From contig NZ_FORU01000001.1 of the NCBI RefSeq assembly GCF_900114085.1, positions 62,001 to 126,000 of the forward strand: a stretch of 64,000 bases of DNA, written 5' to 3'. A program made the translations under genes and the position numbers. Source of the DNA: Myroides guanonis (GTDB lineage: Bacteria; Bacteroidota; Bacteroidia; Flavobacteriales; Flavobacteriaceae). Shown here piece after piece: positions 9,726 to 17,903 of this stretch (position 1 is its first letter; every line of letters starts with the position of its first letter). The notes below the pieces were generated by a model that worked only from the letters and a program-made list of their open reading frames with translations, made no database searches and was not told the DNA's origin.

Positions 9726-10697
9726 CTATATCATTTGTCTCTCTCTGAAATAATTAACACTTTCTGTAATAGCATTATCTAATGGACTATATTGGACATT
9801 TAGATCATTAATTGATTTATGGTTACTATAATAGTTTTTAATGCAGAGGGTTTTCATATTGACTAAGTGTAAGCTAGTTTTAATTTTACAGAATCTCAGG
9901 AAATTACCGAATACTCCTAAAGACAACAGTAAAATTTTAGGGATGGGTATTAAGACAGTTCGCTGTTTTGTATTGTGATTCAGTTTTTTGAAAAATGCTT
10001 TATATGATAGATTTTCTCCTGCAATAAGATATTTTTCTCTTTTTGATTTAGCATTGAAGCTTTTGAAAATTGCATCAACAACGTCATTAACAGCAACGAA
10101 GTTCTTACCACCTGGAGGATAGAATACCCAGCGTTTGTTCATGCCCATTAATATAATTTTTCCAGAACTGGGTTTGCTGTCGTAAGGACCAATCATAAAA
10201 GTCGGGTTTAGGATGGTAACCCCAATCTTAGTTTGGTGTGATAACAAATATTCTTCTGCTTTTAGTTTGCTCTGTGCATAATAGAGTTTATCAAAGGGTT
10301 CTTTTATTTTTTGTGTTTCGGTACCTAAAAATTCTAGATTACCATATCCAATAGTATTTGCCGTGCTTATGAAAACAAATTTTAGAATGTTATGTTTTAT
10401 TGATTTCTCAAATAATCTAATGGTTGCTTCATAATTTACCTTTTCATAAGCAGCATAGGTCAATAGATTGGTTCTAGTTTCCGCTGCAATATGTATTACA
10501 ATATCTATTTTGTTTAAATAGAAATCATAATCATCCTCTAAATGCATAGATACTAGGTTAAGTTGATTGGTATACTTGCCAGTATATTTTTCTGGGTTTC
10601 GAGCAAGGGCTGTGACATGATAACCTTGTTCAAGTAGTTTATTTGCCAGATTAGTGCCTAATAGACCAGTGATTCCAGTCATGAATATATTTTTCAT
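9726..10697 (-). CDS. NAD-dependent epimerase/dehydratase (extended SDR)
   Basis: Extended short-chain dehydrogenase of 323 aa with the Rossmann motif GxxGxxG at residues 8-14 and the catalytic pair Y140-x-x-x-K144 (YAQSK), with a Ser/Thr at 111-112. The organisation is that of NAD(P)-dependent sugar epimerases and dihydroflavonol-reductase-like enzymes. It overlaps the preceding SDR gene by 4 bp (ATGA), implying translational coupling, so the two enzymes may act in sequence on the same small molecule or lipid. The substrate is not recognisable. Confidence 0.85.
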   Translation of the reverse strand: MKNIFMTGITGLLGTNLANKLLEQGYHVTALARNPEKYTGKYTNQLNLVSMHLEDDYDFYLNKIDIVIHIAAETRTNLLTYAAYEKVNYEATIRLFEKSIKHNILKFVFISTANTIGYGNLEFLGTETQKIKEPFDKLYYAQSKLKAEEYLLSHQTKIGVTILNPTFMIGPYDSKPSSGKIILMGMNKRWVFYPPGGKNFVAVNDVVDAIFKSFNAKSKREKYLIAGENLSYKAFFKKLNHNTKQRTVLIPIPKILLLSLGVFGNFLRFCKIKTSLHLVNMKTLCIKNYYSNHKSINDLNVQYSPLDNAITESVNYFRERQMI

Positions 10698-11479
10698 CTT
10701 GCAATATTTAGTTCTTTTTTAATTTTATTCGTCAGAATAGGTAGCTTTATCCATATTGGCAATAACCATAAAAATATGCAACTTACATGATTTACCATAA
10801 TAACGCTATCTCGCTTTTCTAGTTGGCGGATACAATATGAAGCAACTTTATTTGGATCTAAAGAAGTGATATTACCAAAAAAACCTTGTTCTTTAATGCG
10901 CCTTGTTATATCTTCATTAGTTCTCATGGGACCTGGATTTACTACACTAACAAACACATTCGTTCCTTTTAATTCTTGGCATAATCCACGTGAAAAGGAA
11001 TGAATAAATGCTTTAGAAGCTGGATATACGGTTTTGTATCCAATAGGTGAGAAAGCGGCTAAACTAGACACATTTAAAATGTAGGATTGTTCTTGCTGTT
11101 TAAGGTTAAATAATAATTGATGGGTTAGAAGTGCAGTGGCTAAAACATTTAGTTGAATGATTTTTTCAATGTAAGAGGAAGAGGCTTCTTCAAATTTTAA
11201 AGTACCACCAATACCTGCATTATTTATGAGTAGATTAACTTTGAAGTTTTCATTAATCCAACTTGATACTTCCAATACATTATTTCTATCACATAAATCC
11301 GTTTCGCGATATAGTACTTTTATTTTAAATTGTTTCTCTAACTTTTCAGAGAGATTTTCTAGACCTTCATTTGGTAAGCTAATCAATATTAGATTCCTTT
11401 TTTTACTAGCCAATTCTAGTGCAAATGATTTACCTAATCCCTGACTAGATCCTGTTATAACTGCAAATATATTTTCCAT
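10694..11479 (-). CDS. SDR family NAD(P)-dependent oxidoreductase (classical)
   Basis: Classical short-chain dehydrogenase, 261 aa. It shows the cofactor motif TGSSQGLG (residues 9-16), NNAG at 86-89, catalytic Ser at 138/139 and Y152-x-x-x-K156 (YPASK). A hydrophobic stretch near the C-terminus (about 232-250) resembles the membrane-associated acyl/steroid-type SDRs. It is the first gene of a two-gene operon with the extended SDR, with a 4-bp overlap. A TAAATTTG box lies 20 bp upstream of its start. Confidence 0.88.
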   Translation of the reverse strand: MENIFAVITGSSQGLGKSFALELASKKRNLILISLPNEGLENLSEKLEKQFKIKVLYRETDLCDRNNVLEVSSWINENFKVNLLINNAGIGGTLKFEEASSSYIEKIIQLNVLATALLTHQLLFNLKQQEQSYILNVSSLAAFSPIGYKTVYPASKAFIHSFSRGLCQELKGTNVFVSVVNPGPMRTNEDITRRIKEQGFFGNITSLDPNKVASYCIRQLEKRDSVIMVNHVSCIFLWLLPIWIKLPILTNKIKKELNIAR

Positions 11480-11498
11480 TTTAAATATAATTAAACAG

Positions 11499-11506
11499 CA
11501 AATTTA
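11499..11506 (-). promoter_or_regulatory. -7 promoter box for the SDR operon
   Basis: On the minus strand the sequence reads TAAATTTG, matching TAnnTTTG, 20 bp before the start codon at 11479. Confidence 0.45.
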
Positions 11507-11605
11507 GAGGCTCATGTGTATGTATATGCTCCAATTTATAGTTTAGAACAACTTAATTATTTTGCTTTGTAATGTGTTTGTATATAGTGTTTTATGTGTT
11601 CTTGT

Positions 11606-12703
11606 TTATGACTTGGAACATTTTTTTTTATATTCTGTTGGAGTAGATAGAGTCATTTTTTTAAAAGTAGTATTAAAAGATGTTTTTGAATTAAAGCCAG
11701 CATCGTAACCGATTGCAATCATGCTTAAATGGTCATATTTAGGGTCAATAAGTAGCTCTTTTGCTTTTTGAACTCTATACTTATTGATAAAATAAAAGAA
11801 GTTTTCTCCAAAACCTTCATTTAGTACATAGGAGAGTTGATGACTAGATATAGATAATCTTTCTGAGAGTCTTAATAGGTTGAGTTCACTATCTAAATAA
11901 GGTTTCTCATCATCCATCAGTTTCAATAAATCTTCCATTATTTTGTTGAGCTCAATATCGCTCATTCTCTTTATTCTTTCAGTATCATCGGAGGTACTTA
12001 CAAAACTATTATCATCTAAAGTTTCATTAATATTTAGACCTTTTGGGTAAATTTCTTTTTGTCTAATAGAGTAAAATGAAACTAAATAAACAATGATTAA
12101 AAAGCATAGGTTGATATAAATATTTAAACGCTCAGCTGTTGCTATTATATTATAGAATATTATAAGCAAAGCAGAAGCTAGAAAGGAATAGATAATATAT
12201 TTTAACCATCTGAGATCTCTGGATTCAATGTCAGAAGAAAAAAGTTCTATGTTTTTTTGATGTTTTTGTATTTTAATATAAGATAATACTGTGTAGAAAA
12301 GGGAGTTACTAAGTATAAGTGAAAGGTAGATTACATTAAATACGTCTTCTTGAATATATTTATTGAGAGAAAGTAGTATTAGAAATAAAAGTGGGAGAAT
12401 GAGAAATCTAATATCTTTTAAGGAGTAACTGAAATTTGGATTTGTATAGAATTGTACGCTTAAAAAAAATGTAAGAGGTACTAAAAATTGTATAAATCTT
12501 AGAGCAAGTATATAAAATTTAAATGGATTGTAATCTTGAGGTAATATCATTTCGTCTAGCCAAAAGGTAGCCCAGAGAAAAACAAAGACACCAAAATATA
12601 TATTTGCTTTTTTGTTTACTGCTATGACATTACTCAATTTTAAGAATGATAATAAAAGCAATCCTCCAGCGATAAGAGTGGTGACAATTAAATTAATATC
12701 CAT
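11606..12703 (-). CDS. AraC-family transcriptional regulator with N-terminal membrane domain
   Basis: Protein of 365 aa with two parts. About residues 1-215 contain roughly seven hydrophobic helices. The last ~100 residues (about 262-365) form an AraC-type double helix-turn-helix, with LSISSHQLSYVLN as first recognition region and the conserved A-x-x-x-G-F-N-S-K-T-S-F-N-x-x-F-K second HTH. This architecture, a membrane sensor fused to an AraC output domain, is common in Bacteroidota. The signal is unknown. It sits 126 bp upstream of the SDR operon in the same direction and could regulate it; that is inference from position only. Confidence 0.88.
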   Translation of the reverse strand: MDINLIVTTLIAGGLLLLSFLKLSNVIAVNKKANIYFGVFVFLWATFWLDEMILPQDYNPFKFYILALRFIQFLVPLTFFLSVQFYTNPNFSYSLKDIRFLILPLLFLILLSLNKYIQEDVFNVIYLSLILSNSLFYTVLSYIKIQKHQKNIELFSSDIESRDLRWLKYIIYSFLASALLIIFYNIIATAERLNIYINLCFLIIVYLVSFYSIRQKEIYPKGLNINETLDDNSFVSTSDDTERIKRMSDIELNKIMEDLLKLMDDEKPYLDSELNLLRLSERLSISSHQLSYVLNEGFGENFFYFINKYRVQKAKELLIDPKYDHLSMIAIGYDAGFNSKTSFNTTFKKMTLSTPTEYKKKCSKS

Positions 12704-12826
12704 TATGGAATGTTGTTATAGGAATTACTAAAGTAAATAAAACGAGGCTTTAACCCTATGTATTCATTCTTTTTTTACTCTAGAGGATGATTATTAATAA
12801 CTTTTGAAATATTGATAACATACTGG

Positions 12827-13642
12827 TTATAGATAATCCGAAGGGAGTTTACCAGTAGAAGCTTTAAAATCTTTTATAAAATGAGATTGATCATAATAAC
12901 CTGCGTTTAGTGCTATTTCTGTTAAGTTTTTATTTTCAAAAGATTTTTTAAATATGTTTCTAAATCTTACAATACTTGCATATTTTTTAGGAGAAGTTCC
13001 GACTTGGTGTCTGAATCTTTTTTCGAAAGTATCTCTACTAATTGGTAATTCGCTAACCATATTTTTGATTGAAATCAATCCTTTCTCTTCTTTTATTTTT
13101 AAAATTGAATCATAAATAATAGTATCACGTTCTTTTAAAACTATTTTACCAATTAAAAAGCGTTCTATTATAGCAATCATGTCTTTATGAGATTGCTTAT
13201 TTTGGAGTTGTTGAAGAATGGTTGTATTAGTTTTGCGATCGAAAAACTCATTCATAGGTATAAATCTTTCAAAAAACTCATTTAATGGTTTTTCGGTTAT
13301 AGATGAGGCAAAACCGGGATTGAAAATCACAACAAATAGAGTAACGAAATCAGAAAAAGTGAAATGTAAAAACCTTCTAGTTATGCCAAAAGAGACCGTT
13401 TTAGGGAGGTTAATTATAGTTCCATCATCGTGAGTTAGATGTATACTTCCCTTTAAAATGTAATTTAAAGAAAAGGAAGTACTAGGTAAAGTTTCTAGAA
13501 TCATACTGTTATTACATTCTAAAATCATATATTCTTTAATGAATAACCTCAAGGTCTCAGAAGGAGGAAATCTATATTCTAATCGCTTCTTGTGATTTAT
13601 ATCTTTTTCAAAAAATATTATATTGTTATCTCCTTCATTCAT
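12827..13642 (-). CDS. AraC-family transcriptional regulator
   Basis: Soluble AraC-type regulator of 271 aa. The N-terminal ~160 residues form a cupin-like sensor region similar to the domain of other Bacteroidota AraC proteins. The C-terminal ~100 residues hold two HTH motifs (MVSELPISRDTFEKRFR, then AGYYDQSHFIKDFK, the typical Y-D-Q-S-H-F-x-x-x-F signature), ending in S-D-Y-L. The neighbouring SRPBCC gene, transcribed in the same direction upstream, may be a target; not shown by the sequence. Confidence 0.88.
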   Translation of the reverse strand: MNEGDNNIIFFEKDINHKKRLEYRFPPSETLRLFIKEYMILECNNSMILETLPSTSFSLNYILKGSIHLTHDDGTIINLPKTVSFGITRRFLHFTFSDFVTLFVVIFNPGFASSITEKPLNEFFERFIPMNEFFDRKTNTTILQQLQNKQSHKDMIAIIERFLIGKIVLKERDTIIYDSILKIKEEKGLISIKNMVSELPISRDTFEKRFRHQVGTSPKKYASIVRFRNIFKKSFENKNLTEIALNAGYYDQSHFIKDFKASTGKLPSDYL

Positions 13643-13747
13643 AATGATTCTTACTAAATGTTTCTATACCAGATAAGTTGAAAATAAAAGTGGGGGTGTA
13701 AAATATAAGAACACCCTTATATCTGTCTATAAGTTATATAATACAAT

Positions 13748-13780
13748 AACTTAAACTATTTCTTGGCAATAGTTTAAGTT
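13748..13780 (-). terminator. Hairpin overlapping the stop codon of the SRPBCC gene
   Basis: A 13-bp perfect stem (AACTTAAACTATT at 13748-13760 with its complement at 13768-13780) covers the TAA stop at 13774. The tail on the minus strand is only moderately T-rich, so it may be a terminator or a 3-prime stabilising hairpin. Confidence 0.5.
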
Positions 13781-14283
13781 CTACTTTTGAGTTGAATTAG
13801 TAGTTTATCTAGATTATCTAACCCCATAGTGAATCCTTGTCGAAATCCCATTTCAAGTAATTTATCAAGTGTTTCAATTGAACCAGATGTAATGGTTATG
13901 TTAACTGTAGTCTTATCTTCTTTTTGACTAAAAATACAATTCCAGTGAATTCTTGGAAAATCTGTATTGACGTTTCCATCTTGATCACAAAAAGCATCTG
14001 ATCCAGAAAAACTTTTGTTTACTTGTATGTCTTCATAATCAAACTTAGCCCAATGTGTTTCATTGTTAGGTCCAATCATTGCATAATGCCAAACACCGCC
14101 TTTTCTGAAGTCTAGTAACTTTGTATTGTTTTTATAAGGTAAAGGAGCCCACCATTGATCTAATAGTGTTGCAGTGGTCCAAGCTTGCCAGACTAATTCG
14201 AGACTGGCTTCAAATTCGCGTAATATGTGAATTGCTTTTTCTTCTCTATTTATAGAGAATTGAAATAAACGATTAGAGCTCAT
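13774..14283 (-). CDS. SRPBCC (AHSA1/START-like) family protein
   Basis: Ligand-binding helix-grip-fold protein of 169 aa. The segment I-x-R-E-F-x-A-x-x-x-x-V-W-x-A-W-T followed by L-x-x-W-W-A-P is diagnostic of the AHSA1/CalC-type SRPBCC family. The C-terminal amphipathic helix (FRQGFTMGLDNLDKLL) is also typical. Such proteins bind small hydrophobic ligands or act in stress responses; no specific role can be read here. It is a single gene, with a strong hairpin at its 3-prime end. Confidence 0.85.
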   Translation of the reverse strand: MSSNRLFQFSINREEKAIHILREFEASLELVWQAWTTATLLDQWWAPLPYKNNTKLLDFRKGGVWHYAMIGPNNETHWAKFDYEDIQVNKSFSGSDAFCDQDGNVNTDFPRIHWNCIFSQKEDKTTVNITITSGSIETLDKLLEMGFRQGFTMGLDNLDKLLIQLKSRT

Positions 14284-14426
14284 ATTTGTTGTTTTTGAAG
14301 GTTAATAATGTACTTCCAATTAGTAAGGTGCTTTAATACTGTTTGTTATATTCTTTTTACGGATGTTTAAAGTTACTTAAAAAGAGTTTGTCATATTTAT
14401 TTCAAAGCGATAAAATTGTTAAAATT

Positions 14427-14654
14427 TCATGAATGGTTAATTAAGTCGCAATTATATCCTAGTGTATTTAAGTGACTTATTATAGAATCAGTTTCTATAT
14501 CTAGTCGTAAAGAAAGGACTCTTAAAATATTTTCTTTGTCTTCAAGATCAAAATTCATAGTATATGATGTATACAACTTTAATAGTGATTTTAATATCTT
14601 TTCTGCTTCATTGTCAGTTTGAACATTAGTTTTAAAGATTTCTATATTACTCAT
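14427..14654 (-). CDS. Small protein with HMA-like (ferredoxin-like) fold, hypothetical
   Basis: Protein of 75 aa. The pattern beta-alpha-beta-beta-alpha-beta (IEIFKTNV, helix with EAEKILKSLL, YTMNFDLED, ENILRVLSL, helix, YNCDLI) resembles small flavobacterial proteins related to heavy-metal-associated domains. The metal-binding CxxC of true HMA domains is absent. It lies 27 bp downstream of the 206-aa membrane-anchored protein gene and is probably co-transcribed with it. Function unknown. Confidence 0.6.
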   Translation of the reverse strand: MSNIEIFKTNVQTDNEAEKILKSLLKLYTSYTMNFDLEDKENILRVLSLRLDIETDSIISHLNTLGYNCDLINHS

Positions 14655-14681
14655 TTTATAACAGGGGATATAGTTTTGAAT

Positions 14682-15302
14682 CTAGGGGATTAGCTGTTTT
14701 ATTGGAGGCCTCCATGTTACTAGTCCATCTTTATTGAACATTTCAATGGAGGGAGTTCCTAAACTATCCACTTTTAAAATAAGTCTTGGTATTTCATTTG
14801 CGTCTTTCATTACCAAAGAAGCATTGCCGTTTTCTGTAACTAGATTAATTCTGTTGATGTTATAACCTGGCTTGCCTGAAAGATCCTTGTCATTTATGGT
14901 TAGACCTGCTTTGAAATCATCAGTAAGTGCATTGTCTTGTGAATAAATCCCAATGGCATCGGCATTTTGATAATCGAAAGCAATGACATTTAAATTTGTA
15001 TTATCCTGATCAGAGAAAACCAGTCCACCTCGTTCACTTCCATTTTTATCATAGAAGATTAGACCTGCTGGAGTCATTTTTCTTTTGTATTCTTTTCCAT
15101 TGACAATAGGAGAGGGAATGTGGCTTTCATTTGAAATTACAATTCTGTTTTCGCCATTTTTACCTTTGATATCTATTCTTTCGAACTGTATTATATCGGT
15201 GTGATTATACCACAATAGATATGCTATAAACCCCATAAATATAAGGTTTGTAGCTAATAGTAATGTTAGAAAAACTTTTAGTTTTTTTGAATTTTCTTGC
15301 AT
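14682..15302 (-). CDS. Single-pass membrane-anchored hypothetical protein
   Basis: Protein of 206 aa with a short basic N-terminus, one hydrophobic segment at about 9-31 and an extracytoplasmic beta-rich domain. Internal short motifs of the form D-x-x-G-x-x-R-x-x-I/L and L-x-x-D (for example KGKNGENRIVIS, IFYDKNGSERGGLVF, DANEIPRLILKVDSLG) suggest repeated beta-hairpins. I do not recognise a named domain. It is followed by the 75-aa gene in the same direction. Confidence 0.65.
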   Translation of the reverse strand: MQENSKKLKVFLTLLLATNLIFMGFIAYLLWYNHTDIIQFERIDIKGKNGENRIVISNESHIPSPIVNGKEYKRKMTPAGLIFYDKNGSERGGLVFSDQDNTNLNVIAFDYQNADAIGIYSQDNALTDDFKAGLTINDKDLSGKPGYNINRINLVTENGNASLVMKDANEIPRLILKVDSLGTPSIEMFNKDGLVTWRPPIKQLIP

Positions 15303-15400
15303 GATTTTATAGAATTTGTGAGTTGCAAGCTACTCATTATGCGATTGTTGTAATTGTAAAAATTCAGGAAGTGAGAATGATAGATATTGCTTTTAAGTGA

Positions 15401-16120
15401 TTAGATCTCTATAAAAGGTTTGAAATATTTGTAGGCTAAACCAATTGTTATTGCAATACCGAAACTTAACAAGGTTCCTATTAAAATATATTCAGTTAGT
15501 TTTATCTCTTTATTTTCTTTTAAATCGCCGAATCTGAAAATTGATTTAGCTGCTAATAAAAAACCTATTCCTTCCCAAAAAGACATTGTAACAAAAGCAA
15601 ATATGAATAACCTTTCAAGCATACCGATATATTTACCTGCATTTCTTAATCCATTGTTTGGGATTGGATAGTTGAAAGTATCCATTGTTTTCTTGATTAC
15701 AATAGACGAGACAGAAGTAATTAGGATAATTGCCATTATGAATAGATAGATTTCATTATTGAAAATTTGTCTAAATTCTATCGTAAATGGTTCGAAATGA
15801 TTAACAAAGAGGGCGATTGCACAGATGTGTAATACTTGGTCTATTATAAAGTTATAAACCGAATTTATCTTATTTGACAGTCCAATTTTTGTCAGCGAAT
15901 CAATAGCTAGGTGAGACAAGGATAAAACAATAGCTGGAAAAACATATTTAGCCTCAAATGAAGTAAATAGAAGAATTAATACAAAGTGAATTAGAATATG
16001 CAAATAAAGATATATAGACTTGAACTTTCGATTAGAAATGTCTGATACCATTTTGTTTGATTGAAAAACAAAGTCTCCCAATAAATGAGCTATTCCAATT
16101 TTTAGTATTAATTCAAGCAT
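15401..16120 (-). CDS. DUF3307 family integral membrane protein
   Basis: Protein of 239 aa with about six hydrophobic helices, matching the DUF3307 pattern: the N-terminal motif AHLLGDFVFQ, then H-I-L-I-H, S-H-L-A-I-D and D-Q-V-L-H-I. These place paired His/Asp residues (H12/D16, H41/H45, H70/D74, D94/H98) in the helices, reminiscent of membrane metal-dependent hydrolases. That last point is inference. Its start overlaps the end of the SatD-like gene by 13 bp, so both are expressed together. Function unknown. Confidence 0.75.
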   Translation of the reverse strand: MLELILKIGIAHLLGDFVFQSNKMVSDISNRKFKSIYLYLHILIHFVLILLFTSFEAKYVFPAIVLSLSHLAIDSLTKIGLSNKINSVYNFIIDQVLHICAIALFVNHFEPFTIEFRQIFNNEIYLFIMAIILITSVSSIVIKKTMDTFNYPIPNNGLRNAGKYIGMLERLFIFAFVTMSFWEGIGFLLAAKSIFRFGDLKENKEIKLTEYILIGTLLSFGIAITIGLAYKYFKPFIEI

Positions 16121-16713
16121 AATTTAATTTTTTGCTTATATAGGTTTATTACTTCAAGCATCTCTTCATATGCACCTCTTTTAAGGGCCTTGTTTACAGT
16201 TGTAGCATCTTTGTTTAATTTTTCAGCAATTTCTTTTTGAAGTAAGTTTCTATTGGTTAAAGATAAATGTATAGTCTCGGAAGTAACTGGTTTCCAATTG
16301 TCAGATATAAAGCTAACTAATTTTAAAAGAGTATTGAAATAAGTATCAAAATCTTCAAAGGGACTTTTTATGTTTAGTGTATAAATTTTAAGCGATTCAA
16401 AACTCTCTCCTGAGTTGATGAATGCCGTACCGTATGATTCTTTTATATTGTCGCCCTGGAAGTTTTTAGCACCAATTCCTATAGACATTCTAACATCTAT
16501 CAATTGATTTGACTTGATTAGAGATTTTATACATAAAACCATTTCTAAAGCTTCTTCTACTTCTATTTCAAATTGAAAACTATCGCCTCTGTATATTTCC
16601 CAAGACAATGCATCATCAATATTTTTTTCGAAAAAGTCTTTAAGTTTTGGTAGCCATATTTCTGGATTCACTTTTCTGGAATGGATAATATCACCTGTTA
16701 CTACTGCTATCAT
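16108..16713 (-). CDS. SatD-family protein with C-terminal helix-turn-helix
   Basis: Protein of 201 aa. The N-terminal ~145 residues match the SatD family: VVTGDIIHSR at 4-13, Y-R-G-D-S-F-Q at 41-47 and R-M-S-I-G-I-G at 75-81. The spacing of these acidic motifs looks like a nucleotide-cyclase/GGDEF-type palm fold; this is my inference. Residues about 153-185 form a helix-turn-helix (QKEIAEKLNKDATTVNKALKR). Three tandem palindromes lie 34-110 bp upstream of the start, which suggests autoregulation through this HTH. The gene overlaps the DUF3307 gene by 13 bp. Confidence 0.75.
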   Translation of the reverse strand: MIAVVTGDIIHSRKVNPEIWLPKLKDFFEKNIDDALSWEIYRGDSFQFEIEVEEALEMVLCIKSLIKSNQLIDVRMSIGIGAKNFQGDNIKESYGTAFINSGESFESLKIYTLNIKSPFEDFDTYFNTLLKLVSFISDNWKPVTSETIHLSLTNRNLLQKEIAEKLNKDATTVNKALKRGAYEEMLEVINLYKQKIKLCLN

Positions 16714-16737
16714 AATGATTTCTTTTAAACGAAACTA

Positions 16738-16746
16738 CAAAATATA
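16738..16746 (-). promoter_or_regulatory. Near-consensus -7 box of the satD-like operon
   Basis: On the minus strand the sequence reads TATATTTTG, the TAnnTTTG motif with one extra spacer base, 25 bp before the ATG at 16713. The TTG inside the adjoining palindrome (16763-16765) could act as the -33 element, at a gap of about 16 bp. Confidence 0.45.
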
Positions 16747-16822
16747 ATTGGTCTAAAAAAGCCAATAACTTCAAATTGGTCTAAAAAGGCCAATATCTTC
16801 AAATTGGTCTTTTTAGGCCAAT
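16747..16822 (-). promoter_or_regulatory. Triple palindromic operator upstream of the SatD-like gene
   Basis: Three 20-bp palindromes with arms ATTGGYC/GGCCAAT lie at 16747-16766, 16775-16794 and 16803-16822, an exact 28-bp period, with 8-bp spacers ending CTTCAA. The third copy is extended by flanking ATCTTCAA and TTGAAGAT into a 36-bp near-perfect inverted repeat (16795-16830). The copy nearest the gene abuts the -7 box, so a bound protein would be expected to block the promoter. The likely ligand is the HTH of the downstream SatD-like protein. Confidence 0.75.
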
Positions 16823-16904
16823 TTGAAGATAAGGAAAAAGATGAAGTAGAGAGTTATATATAATAAATTCATAATTTTGTCGAGCATTAAATAAAACCCC
16901 CATA

Positions 16905-17435
16905 TTAACTTTTTAAATGAGAGAGTTTTGTGTTTTGTTTTCTCTGAAAATTAGGTTCTCCTTTAAATTCTTGATTAACCAGAATTACTAACGAGGATTG
17001 TGATGTATAAGATTGTTTTTCCCCTTCTTCTAATTGATAATCGACAATGATTGAATCGTTTTCTTGCTTTAGAGTATTTAATTTCAGCGTTATAGAAAAT
17101 TCTGTTGGTAAATCAATTACTGCTAAGACATATTGTTTAGAAAAATCAATAGGAGTAGGCATTCCATCTTTACCCATTACGGTTGCCATTCCGAATATAC
17201 GGTAGAATTCTTCTGAATTTGTAATTTTCAGTTCTTCGATTTGATTGTTGATATAAGTGTTTTTTACAAAGTAATGCTTTGCTTCTGTGTATGGAATTGG
17301 TTTAGAAATTTTCGCAACATTTTCATTTAGGGTAATTTCAGTCCGATTAGAATTTTCCTCAGTGATTTTCGGTTTGCATGACACTACTATTATTCCTGCT
17401 AAAAACACTGTGGCTACAGTAATTTTATTTCTCAT
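16905..17435 (-). CDS. Hypothetical lipoprotein
   Basis: Protein of 176 aa with an N-terminal signal and lipobox (IIVVSC, Cys at about residue 20), so it should be lipid-anchored in the envelope. The mature part alternates beta-strands and has no motif I recognise; a segment YVLAVIDLPTEFSITLKLN may form a small beta-sandwich. It is a single gene between the SatD-like operon and the LLM/HxlR operon, behind the terminator of the latter. Confidence 0.65.
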   Translation of the reverse strand: MRNKITVATVFLAGIIVVSCKPKITEENSNRTEITLNENVAKISKPIPYTEAKHYFVKNTYINNQIEELKITNSEEFYRIFGMATVMGKDGMPTPIDFSKQYVLAVIDLPTEFSITLKLNTLKQENDSIIVDYQLEEGEKQSYTSQSSLVILVNQEFKGEPNFQRKQNTKLSHLKS

Positions 17436-17456
17436 CCTTGCCGTTATAATTTATTT

Positions 17457-17486
17457 AAAAAAGGGTGTTAATAATAAAAACACCTT
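17457..17486 (-). terminator. Terminator of the LLM-HxlR operon
   Basis: On the minus strand GGTGTT and AACACC form a short stem followed by six T residues, 63 bp past the hxlR-like stop codon and before the lipoprotein gene. Confidence 0.6.
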
Positions 17487-17548
17487 ACTACCCAATAAAG
17501 ATAATAAGATGTTTTTTATAGCTACTAAAATGCAAAAATAAAATCCCG

Positions 17549-17899
17549 TTACTTTGAAGGTAATAATTTTTCCCTATGATTAATTCCCCATTCCTTTAAA
17601 GCTTGGATAATTGGGGTTAATGTAGCAGCATACGGTTCTAAACTATAAGAAATTCGAACAGGGTAATCTTCAATCACCTGTCTTTTAATCAGTTTGTGTT
17701 GTTCTAAATCTTTCAGTTCTTTAGCTAGAACTTTAGGGGATATTCCGCCAATGCTATCTTGAATATCCGTGAAGCGATCATTGCCAACAGTGATGGATAT
17801 AATAATAGGAAGTTTCCATTTACCATTGATAACATCCAATGCATCTCGAACTGGTTTTATGGTATTAATACACTCACAATATGCTTTTTTCGAATCCAT
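17549..17899 (-). CDS. HxlR-family winged helix-turn-helix regulator
   Basis: Protein of 116 aa covering one HxlR domain. Typical segments are C-x-x-x-x-x-x-L-x-V-I-N-G-K-W-K-L-P-I-I, the wing ISPKVLAKELKDLEQHKLI and E-Y-x-L/Y-S-L-E-x-Y. Cys residues near the N-terminus (C8, C10) are in the position used for redox or quinone/aldehyde sensing in several HxlR members. It follows the luciferase-like monooxygenase gene by 4 bp and probably regulates that operon. Confidence 0.88.
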   Translation of the reverse strand: MDSKKAYCECINTIKPVRDALDVINGKWKLPIIISITVGNDRFTDIQDSIGGISPKVLAKELKDLEQHKLIKRQVIEDYPVRISYSLEPYAATLTPIIQALKEWGINHREKLLPSK

Positions 17900-17903
17900 C
17901 TCT

